From the NCBI GenBank assembly GCA_024760905.1, contig CM045745.1, positions 4,619,282-4,683,281 on the forward strand: a stretch of DNA of 64,000 nt, read 5' to 3'. Position 1 is the first letter of the stretch, and each line of letters begins with the position of its first letter. This document shows, piece after piece, positions 22,142 through 64,000 of the stretch. The notes under the pieces were generated by a model. It was not told the DNA's origin. It made no database searches and saw only the letters and a list, made by a program, of their open reading frames with translations. This stretch comes from Plotosus lineatus (lineage: Eukaryota > Chordata > Actinopteri > Siluriformes > Plotosidae). The translations under genes were made by a program, and so were the position numbers.

Positions 22142-25100
22142 GGGGTTAACAACGACTGCCATCAGTGCTGTCAACCAACAGGGTGCTGATGGAAATTGGA
22201 CTACTGTTGGTCGAAGACGTCGAAGAAGGAGAGGCGGGAGGGTATTTTTTAGGTTTGTGTTTCACAAATTGTTGCATACCTCTGCATTCTTGAGGTTGTT
22301 TTTGTCAATAAATTTTAAAATTCAGTACAACTTTGGACTACTGTTGGTTGAAGAAGGAGAGGCAGGAGGCGTGTCCATAGGCAGAGAGAGAAGAGGAAAT
22401 GCGTGAGACTAGGACTGAGAGTAGGGACTTTGAATGTTGGAACTATGCAAGGAAAAGATAGGGAGCTGGCTGACATGATGCAGAGGAGGAAGGTAGACAT
22501 ACTGTGTGTTCAGGAGACCAGGTGGAAAGGTAGCAAGGCTAGAAGCTTAGGAGCAGGGTTTAAGCTGTTTTATCACGGTGTGTATGGGAAGAGAAATGGA
22601 GTAGGAGTCATCTTGAAGGAGGGGTTTGTCAGGAATGTTCTAGAAGTGAAAAGAGTGTCAGACAGAGTGATGAGTCTCAAGTTAGAAATTGAAGGCGTGA
22701 TGTTCAATGTTGTTAGTGCTTATGCCCCACAGGCAGGATGTGAGCAAGAAGAGAAGGAGAGATTCTGGAGTGAGTTAGATGAAGTGATGTAGAGTACCCC
22801 CAGAGGTGAAAGAGTGGTCATTGGGGCAGACTTCAATGGACATGTTGGTGCAGGCAACAGAGGGGACGAGGAAGTGATGGGCAGGTTTGGTATCCAGGAC
22901 AGGAACACAGAAGGACAGATGCTGATAGATTTTGCAAAAAGGATGGAAATGGCTGTGGTGAATACTTTCTTCAAGAAGAAACAGAAGCATAGGGTGACTT
23001 ATGAAAGCGGAGGTAAGAGCACACCGGTAGACTGCATCTTGTGTAGGCGATGTAATTTGAAGGAAGTCAGTGACTGCAAAGTAGTAGTGGGTGAGAGTGT
23101 TGCCAAACAGCATAGGATGGTGGTGTGCAGGATGACACTGATGGTGAGAAAGGTGAAAAAGGCAAAGGCAGAGCAGAAGACAAAGTGGTGGAAGCTGAAA
23201 AAGGAAGAGTGTTGTGTTTTCTTCAAGGAGGAGTTGAAACAGGCTTTGGGTAGTCAGGAAGTGCTTCCAGATGACTGGACAACCACAGCCAATGTGATCA
23301 GGGAGACCGGTAGGAGAGTACTTGGTGTGTCCTCTGGAAGGAAAGTAGATAAGGAAACTTGGTGGTGGAATGACGAAGTGCAGGAGTGTGTACAAAAGAA
23401 GAGGTTAGCTAAGAAGAAGTGGGACACAGTTCAGACCAAAGAGAGTAAACAGGAGTACAGGGAGACACAGTGTAAGGCGAAGGTAGCGGTGTCAAAGGCC
23501 AAACAGGGCGTATGATGACTTGTATGATAGGTTGGACAGTAAGGAGGGAGAAAATGATTTATACAGGTTAGCACAGCATAGAAATAGAGATGGGAAAGAC
23601 GTGCAGCAAGTTAGAGTGATAAAGGACAGAGAGAAATGTATTGACTGATGACAGAAGTGTGCTGGGAAGATGGAAAGAGTACTTTGAAGAGCTGATGAAT
23701 GAGGAAAATGAGAGAGAAAAAGGAGTAGAAGGGGTGACCGTTGAGGACCAGGAAGTAGCAAAGATTAGTAAGGGAGAAGTGAGGAGGGCATTGACGAGGA
23801 TGAAGAATGGAAAGGCAGTTGGCCCTGATGACATACCAGTTGAGGTATGGAAGTGTCTAGGGGAGGTAGCAGTAGATTTTCTGACAAGAATATTCAACAA
23901 GGTCTTAGAGCAGATGCCAGTGGAATGGAGGAGAAGTGTGCTTGTGCCCATTTTTAAGAACAAGGGAGATGTACAGAGTTGTGGCAACTACAGAGGGATA
24001 AAGTTGATGAGCCATACAATTAAGTTATGGGAAAGAATAGTGGAAGCTAGACTAAGGGCAGAGGTCAGCATTTGTGAACAACAGTTTGGTTTCATGCCAA
24101 GAAAGAGCACCACAGATGCAGTGTTTACTTTGAGGATGTTAATAGAGAAGTACAGAGAAGGTCAGAAGGAGCTGCATTGTGCCTTTGTGGATCTGGAGAA
24201 AGCATATGACAGGGTGCTGAGAGAAGAACTGTGGTATTGTATGAGGAAGTCTGGAGTGGCAGAGAAGTATGTTAGAGTGGTGCAGGATGTGTATGAGAGA
24301 TGTAAGACAGTGGTGAGGTGTGCTGTCGGTGTGACAGAAGAGTTCAAGGTGGAGGTGGGACTGCATCAAGGGTCAGCTCTCAGCCCCTTCTTGTTTGCTA
24401 TGGTGATGGACAGGCTGACAGACGAGGTGAGACAAGAATCTCCATGGACTATGATATTTGCAGATGACATCGTGATCTGTAGTGAGAGCAGATAACAAGT
24501 GCAGGAAAATCTAGAGAGGTGGAGGTATGCCCTGGAAAGGAGGGGAATGAAGGTTAGTCTCAGTAAGACAGAATACATGTGTGTGAATGACAAGGACCCA
24601 AGAGGAACGGTGAGGTTACAGGGAGCAGAGATAAAGAAGGTGGAGGATTTTAAGTACTTAGGCTCAACAATCCAGAGCAATGGAGAGTGTGGAAAAGAGG
24701 TGAAGAAGCGTGTGCAGGCAGGTTGGAATGGATGGAGAAAAGTGTCCGGTGTGATGTGTGATAGGAGAGTATCGGCAAGAATGAAGGGAAAAGTGTACAA
24801 GACGGTGATGAGGCCAGCGAATTTGTATGGTTTAGAGACAGTGGCCCTGGGGAAAAGACAGGAGTCAGAGTTGGAGGTAGCAGAGATGAAAATGTTGAGG
24901 TTCTCTTTGAGAGTAACGAGGATGGATAGGATCAGAAATGAGTACATCAGAGGGACAGCACATTTTAGATGTTTTGGAGACAAAGTCAGAGAAGCTAGAT
25001 TGAGATGGTTTGGACATGTACAGAGGAGGGATAGTGAGTATATTGGTAATAGGATGCTGAGGTTGGAACTACCAGGCAGAAGGCCCAGAGGAAGACCAAA

Positions 25101-25242
25101 GAGAAGATTTATGGATGTGGTGAAGGCGGACATGAAGGTCGTTGAAGTAAGAGTAGAAGATGCAGAGGATAGGGAGAGATGAAGGTAGATCATTTGCTGT
25201 GGCGACCCCTGAAGGGAACAGCCGAAAGGAAAAGAAAGAAGA
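22142..25242 (+). mobile_element. RTE-clade LINE copy D, nearly complete, inactivated
   Basis: The first about 150 bp of the leader are missing, and a 90-bp unrelated insert with a short leader duplication occupies 22240-22330. Open pieces: 22403-22792 endonuclease N-half, ended by CAG-to-TAG at 22790; 22814-23515 ([23 protein letters not shown]); frameshift near 23511; 23641-24495 reverse transcriptase ([32 protein letters not shown]), ended by GAA-to-TAA at 24493; 24499-25182 C-terminus (RRPRGRPKRRFMDVV). The 3' end GCTGTGGCGACCCCTGAAGG with an A/G-rich tail is at 25198-25242. It lies between the two kif9 copies. Confidence 0.93.
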
Positions 25243-25342
25243 CTGTATCCCTCACTGTATCTGCTTATATAGATATTAGTGACTTCTAATTTCATACTTA
25301 CATAACGATAGATATATAGATATAGATTCTGTATGTATATTT

Positions 25343-25366
25343 GTGTGTGTGTGTGTGTGTGTGTGT
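25343..25366. repeat. GT microsatellite
   Basis: Short (GT)n run. Confidence 0.9.
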
Positions 25367-25426
25367 ATACTTATATTTGCTCTACGAAAAAGTATTGCGC
25401 ACTCTCTTACGGAATGACCTACTCAG

Positions 25427-25550
<124 letters not shown>

Positions 25551-25889
25551 CATTGTTTTTTAAGTTTCTTTATGGAGACTTTATCTTAATCTCACTCTTA
25601 CTTGTCTGGAGCAAGTTTCTTCCAGGATCAATGCGCACATACATACACAGCACATACACTCGGAGCAGTGCATCAAATTAGAGCTGAATATAGGCAACAG
25701 CTTCTAGTTATTTGATTAAAAAAATATGATATATTCAATGAAGTACTGTGTTTGATTATACCTTTCAACAAGGTGTTTATATGATGTACATGTAGATATG
25801 GAATCATTGGTTGGTGTTCCGGAGCTCCAAAGCCATGATCTCAATTTTGTTGTCATATTCGTGCCCATGGGCATTTTCAGGAAATATTC

Positions 25890-26000
25890 TTGTTCAGTCC
25901 CGACGTAAAAACTTCTGCCAAATCAAATGTGCGAATCAAGATGATTCGCTGTGGCGACTCCCAAGTAAAAGGGAAAAAGCCGAAAGGAAGACAGACAGAC
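25890..26000 (+). mobile_element. RTE-derived mini-element (5' leader joined to 3' end)
   Basis: GACGTAAAAACTTCTGCCAA matches the RTE leader (CGTAAAACTTTTGCCAAA in copy A). It is joined within about 30 bp to GATTCGCTGTGGCGACTCCC and AAGCCGAAAGGAAG, the RTE 3' end. All coding sequence between is absent, a SINE-like nonautonomous layout. It might instead be a simple deletion product. Confidence 0.65.
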
Positions 26001-26910
26001 ATTCTTGTTCAGTCAGTGTTTTTTCTTCTTGAGGAGAAATATGTTTTTAAAGAACTAACACCCAAGCTAACTGTGCTTTTTGGAGAGAAAATATGTTAGA
26101 ATATGTTAAATTTGTTAGAATCATTTTAAATATAACACCAGAACCTGGTAAGGGTGTTTTTAATGGTCTTTATTCTCAAAATCCAGAAAATAAAGTTATT
26201 AGAAAATTGTGATGCAATCACAACTTGAGCAAGTGCAATACAAAAGAATTATGAACAATTTCACACCCGTTACATAAATTGACATTTGTTGTCCCTTCGC
26301 ACTCACTCACACTCAACATACTGAGAAGTGCTGAAGCTGATGTTTGGCCAAAATGACATCAGTCACAGCACCTGCTGGTGGAAAGCTCAAGAAAATTTCA
26401 CAAGTAAACAACATTTACAACATTTACACACGAATTGTTTGCTGTGTACTGATAGATGTTTAAAAAGAAAAGCCACAGTGGAAGAAAGCTCCAATCTTAC
26501 TTTTGGATATTTACAAGCAAAATCTGTAAAAACAATTACATGCACTACGCACTAGTGCGAAAATTCAGAAAAGTCGAAACTTTAGACACCTTCATTTAAT
26601 TATATTTAACAGCTGCCATTGAAGGGAGCAGCAGAGATTAGATTTTCTATTCCAATTCCGAATAGAAAAAACATAGGATTCCAACACTGGTCAGAGCTTA
26701 CAACCCCCTGCTGGTAGTGGATCCAAAGAGCAATTTGAGCAACTTTCATGAACAACTTCAGTTCAGACTCCGAGAAACCCTGTACAATTAAAGTTATGGA
26801 AGCAGCACAAACTATTTTAGTGGACTCTGTTAGAAGTTTGAGGTATAAAAGGTGTAAAGTCCTCAGCCCCACCATTAAAATGCACTTAAAATTAGAACTT
26901 ACAATACAAG
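26001..26910. other. Intergenic stretch without recognised features
   Basis: AT-rich sequence between the mini-RTE and the poly(A) signal of kif9 copy 1. A 75-aa open frame on + (26328-26555) and an 89-aa frame on - (26606-26875) have no recognisable domain and I do not call them genes. Confidence 0.5.
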
Positions 26911-26916
26911 TGATAA

Positions 26917-26922
26917 TTTATT
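26917..26922 (-). terminator. Poly(A) signal AATAAA, kif9 copy 1
   Basis: AATAAA on the minus strand about 130 nt beyond the proposed stop codon at 27051. Its position supports the short terminal exon. Confidence 0.5.
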
Positions 26923-27050
26923 GAGGTGAATATCTTCCTGTAATAACTTTCAACACCCTTTCCATGCTCATGCCGAGCTCGAAAGTGTGTGATTATTTTT
27001 CAGTATCTTTGAACGTAGCACCAGGACTCTCTGCATGCAACCTGCTGTGT

Positions 27051-60507
<33,457 letters not shown>

Positions 60508-60512
60508 CACTC

Positions 60513-60950
60513 CTGTGATAAAGAAACAAACCAACAGCACTCACTCACTTGCTGAAGCCCGGGGGTTTACAAATTCCAGTATGGTAGCACCCCTCTTAGT
60601 GACATCATCACAATGTGTAGGTCAATTACAGAGGAAGTCACAGAGAGAGAGAGAGAGACACTACTGCTCTCTCACCGGGGTGTCGCAGATTTGTAAGTCA
60701 ATCAGTAGGTGATGTCACAGAGATGTCACTCTATCTCCTCTCTTTGGCAACGTCACAAAACAAGTATGTCATATGATACAGATTCATGGTCAGAGACTAG
60801 AGGGACGTAGAGACAGAGAGCCAAAACCTTTAAAAGTAGCTGGCAGCTGGCAACAAAGTGCTGTCGATTGTCAATTTTGCCGCCCAATATTTTAGCCTTT
60901 TGTGGTCAGGAATACCTATACAGGGATTCAACAAAAATATTACAAAACCT
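60513..60950 (-). promoter_or_regulatory. 5' flank of kif9 copy 1 (putative promoter/5' UTR intron)
   Basis: Collinear with the flank of copy 2. Contains TGATGTCAC twice within 20 bp (CAGTAGGTGATGTCAC then GATGTCAC) and GGCAAC at 60746 and 60849. GGCAAC could be half of an RFX X-box, as expected for ciliary genes, but no full X-box was found. A (GA)n run lies at 60640-60660. Confidence 0.4.
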
Positions 60951-61055
60951 CTTTTTAAAAAACAACCAACACACACAGAAACCTTAAATAGCCTACTTTG
61001 CAAACATAGTAAGATTGTAAGAAACTAAATGTATTTTGTGCGTTTTGTAAGCGAC

Positions 61056-61395
61056 AGTGGTGGCCTGATGATAAAGGTGCTGGATCACTGATCCTAAGGT
61101 TGGGGGTTCAAGCATCACTCTCAACAGGTTGTCACTGCCCCTCTCAGTTCAGCTAACTGGGTTATCAAAGGCTGGCCGTGTCTCTCACTGTCTATGGTGT
61201 GAGGTTCATGTAAAAGAACCATTGCTGACTTTTGACAAGAGTAGTTGCAAAGCCATCAGAGTGTTTCAGCCCTGCGATGGCCTGGCAAGCTGTTCAGGGT
61301 GTACTCTACCCTCACCTGGAGTCTGGTGAGATAGGCACCAGCCTCCCTGCAACCCTAATTAGGCTTAAGTGGTTACAGCAAATGAATGAGTTTTG
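61056..61395 (+). repeat. S1 SINE
   Basis: A-box-like TGGCCTGATGATAAAGG, B-box-like GGTTCAAGC, tail AATGAATGAG. Upstream of kif9 copy 1. Confidence 0.7.
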
Positions 61396-61744
61396 TAAGG
61401 AGAACAAAATGAACGACATGCACATTTCAGCATCAGACTCAGAAAGTCTCTTGATAGCCCATGTATTCTGCAAGTTGACCTATTAATATGATCATAAAAC
61501 GGGTATTGGTTAATAAGGCAGCAAGAAAACATGTTGAGACAGCCAATTATACTCCTCTAATCAAGAGCACATGGTTAGCTCCAGTATATCTCATTCACAC
61601 AAGTCTATTTCTGAAGCCAACAAACTGAACAGATTAGCTTGCTACATCACAGGCCAAATGCCTAGGGAGAGAAGCTCCATACTTTAGAAATCTTTTTTTT
61701 TTCACGGCTGTATGGGTTTACTTTCAGTAACCATATGCATCAGT

Positions 61745-62035
61745 GGGGTCAGTGGTGTAGTGGTTTGGGTGCTGGGCTCATGATCAGAAGATTGTGTGTT
61801 TGAATCCCAGTTGGACCCCCACTGTGCTAAGATCCCTCGGCAAGGTCTCAAGCACAAGTGTGCCTCCGTTCATCCAGCAGTATATATGAGTACCAGTAAA
61901 AATATACTGGGAAAGTAACATGTGATGGACTAACATCCCACCCAGGAGGACTTGAACTTCTGGTTGCTTCGCGCTACAGAAACCGGGGATAAGCATCGGC
62001 CTGATAAGCCACTAGGCTCGGGTGTAAAAAGCCCA
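61745..62035 (+). repeat. tRNA-derived SINE, second family (S2)
   Basis: Head GGGGTCAGTGGTGTAGTGG (A box) and GTTTGAATCCC (B box); body with AAGATCCCTCGGCAAGGTCT; ends GGGTGTAAAAAGCCCAACAG. Confidence 0.7.
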
Positions 62036-62574
62036 ACAGTCTACCTATCCATATGCATCACAACACTGACTGACTGTTTTGCCTTGCTGAGATGCATGAA
62101 GACAGTTGTTAAGTACCCAGAAATTGGCAAATTCCTAACATTAAAAGCAGTTTTTGTTTTTAAAAGCTTTTAAAGTTGTTTTCTTTTTAAGCATTCAAAC
62201 ACCATTCAAATTCATTCCACAGCCACTTTCAGCCGCTTTAACCTTCAATCGACCAAGGTCATTTTTTGATATGATATTCAGGTGCCATTTTTCTAATTGT
62301 AATTAAATAAATAAAAAAACTTTCCTACCAAGAATTTGTAAATCTATATGCCCTGCATTTGCTGATAGAATTTTGTAAGGATCAGCCAATCCGTATGGTG
62401 AGTATAATAATCCAAACTTGTGCGGGGTCACTTATGACCTCAGGAAGATCTATGAGATTTTTGACACTATAGCTTCAGATGGTTATTGATGGTTTTTCAT
62501 TGTGACAGTCACATGTTTCAGATAGTTCAGCCATATAATTATTATTTCTATCGGGTAGGTAAAGGTAAGTCTGT

Positions 62575-62862
62575 TGGGTTTTTACACCCGAGCCAAGTGG
62601 TTCATCAGGTCGGTGCTTATCCCTGGTTTCCATAGCATGAAGCAACTAGGATAACAACTCCTCCTGGATGGGATGCTAGTCCATTGCAGGTTACCTTTCC
62701 AGTATATTTTACTGGTACCCATTTATACTGCTGGGTGAGCAGAGGCACACTTTTGGTTGAGGCCTTGCCCAGGGGTTTTAGAACAGTGAGGGTCTCAGTG
62801 GGATTCGAACTCACAACCTCCCGATCATGAGTGCAGCACCCTAACCCCTACACCACCGGCCT
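62575..62862 (-). repeat. S2 SINE, inverted partner
   Basis: Inverse of 61745-62035: begins CTGTTGGGTTTTTACACCCG and ends with B box GGGATTCGAAC and CTACACCACCGGCCTC. It faces its partner tail to tail about 540 bp away. Confidence 0.72.
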
Positions 62863-63189
62863 CATTATTTATATTACCATATCTGATTTATTTATTTATT
62901 TAGGTTACTTTATTTTTTATGATTTGATTTCATTTTTGATGCAATGAAAGAAATGCAAAGAAATATAAGGTAACATGCATATTACAAGCTGTAACAGACT
63001 AGGGTCGTGTAAATAAATGTAGTATTGTTCTATTGTTGTGTGTTTTTACTTTTTTGTAAAAAAAATATATCAAATTCCAAACCTTATTACATAAATGATG
63101 GACAAATTTATTAGAGAGTGAAATAAATATGAATAACCCTAAAACAATCACTTATATAGAAATATTCTTTTATAAAGTCAATGGGGTCC

Positions 63190-64000
63190 CATTGGGCTTG
63201 GGCCGCCAGACTTTTACAAGCTTGTGACCAGTTCAATTTAATGAAAATATTAAACCTAAATATTTATAATAAGAAACACATTTAAGCTTTGTATTACCAT
63301 AATACAATACTTCATTCTTTTTCAATGCACCTCTATTTCTAAATATAATGAAATTTGTTTTCTCAATGTTGACACTCCAACCCCTAGAAATACAAAACTG
63401 ATGTAAAACATTTAGTTGCTGTTGTAAACCAATGACTGTATAAGAAAACATGTTCACATCATCGGCAAATAATAACATCCTGATATCATCTATATCTTGA
63501 TATAGAAAAACACCATGCTTACAAGATTTACATATTTCTGTGGCAAGCTCATTTATGAAAAACATGAAGAGTATTGGACTCAAGATGCAGCCTTGACGTA
63601 CACCAGAGCTTGTTAAAAACATGTCAGTTTTACAGTTACCAAATTTTACATAAGATTTCACGCATGAATACATATTGTGACAAAGATTATATAATTATTT
63701 AAGTAACAAATATAAATGTTTAGCTCTATCAACATAATCAAAAGCCTTTTTAAAGTCTATAAAGGCACAGAAGAACCGCCCCATTGGTTTTGTAAGATAT
63801 TTTGAACACAGTGTCTGGAGAGTGAATATATTATCTGTAGTGGCATACCCGGGCCTAAAACCAGCTTGTGCTTCTGATAGAAGATCATTTAAGTCTATCC
63901 ATGAGCGAAGGCATTTATCAAGTACAGCAGTAAATATTTTCCCGGACACATTTAAGAATGATATTCCCCTATAGTTTTTAGGGTCTATTGCACAGCCCGA
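63190..64000 (-). mobile_element. Third LINE family, reverse transcriptase fragment, runs off the right edge
   Basis: Minus strand. 63695-64000 (open to the edge): IDPKNYRGISFLNVSGKIF, AQAGFRPGYATTDNIFTLQ, FCAFIDFKKAFDYVDRAKHL. One frame break near 63680-63690, then 63233-63673: MYSCVKSYVKFGNCKTDMFL, SSGVRQGCILSPILFMFFIN, MLLFADDVNMFS (intact FADD), YYKYLGLIFS. Full set of RT fingers/palm blocks, but distinct from RTE and LINE-2. Clade not assigned. Confidence 0.85.

Noticed and set aside
26606..26875. 89-aa minus frame just beyond the kif9 copy 1 poly(A) signal.
   Set aside because: No recognisable family, no start context or splice support; kept as unannotated intergenic sequence.

Overview
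This is a vertebrate nuclear window, almost certainly from a ray-finned fish and probably a teleost. The evidence is intron-rich coding sequence with GT-AG exons, several Tc1/mariner families, RTE-clade LINEs with the fish-type GCTGTGGCGACCCCT...GCAGCCGAAA 3' end, tRNA-derived SINEs and many long dinucleotide microsatellites. There are no bacterial features. Most long open frames in the window belong to transposable elements, not host genes.

Host genes: I found two tandem copies, both on the minus strand, of a kinesin gene that I identify as kif9 (kinesin-9 family, a ciliary/flagellar motor). Copy 1 runs from 60,507 down to a proposed stop at 27,051, with an AATAAA about 130 nt further on. 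I place 17 coding exons, two of them tentative. Their reading phases chain without a break and predict about 654 residues. Copy 2 begins at 21,087; its first 11 coding exons are in the window, ending at 1,365, and the tail half lies off the left edge. Exons 1-11 of the two copies match one to one. Nine of the eleven have identical lengths; exon 1 is 3 nt shorter in copy 2 and exon 7 is 12 nt shorter. Introns and the 5' flank are also recognisably paralogous, so this is a segmental tandem duplication. In copy 2, exon 7 appears to have lost the four codons SEGQ just after switch II.

Layout: 1-21.1 kb, kif9 copy 2, with introns holding Tc1 relics, a 1.7 kb hairpin-forming inverted repeat, SINEs, RTE copies A-C and a second LINE family. 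21.1-26.9 kb, intergenic, with RTE copy D and an RTE-derived mini-element. 26.9-60.5 kb, kif9 copy 1, with large introns holding nested DNA transposons (27.4-29.7 kb), an unclassified 1.29 kb transposon with a 6-bp target duplication (31-32.3 kb), RTE copies E, F, F2 and G, LINE-2 copies, and CAGTCGGCC/CAGTAGGCC/CAGGGATCC-ended elements. 60.5-64 kb, 5' flank of copy 1, with SINEs and a third, left-facing LINE cut by the window edge.

Two retroelement families dominate. RTE (about 3.1 kb, endonuclease plus reverse transcriptase) appears as eight copies or fragments in both orientations. LINE-2 (endonuclease beginning [14 protein letters not shown]) appears as four. None has a fully intact open frame; RTE copy F2 (38,431-41,584) comes closest, with one visible frameshift.
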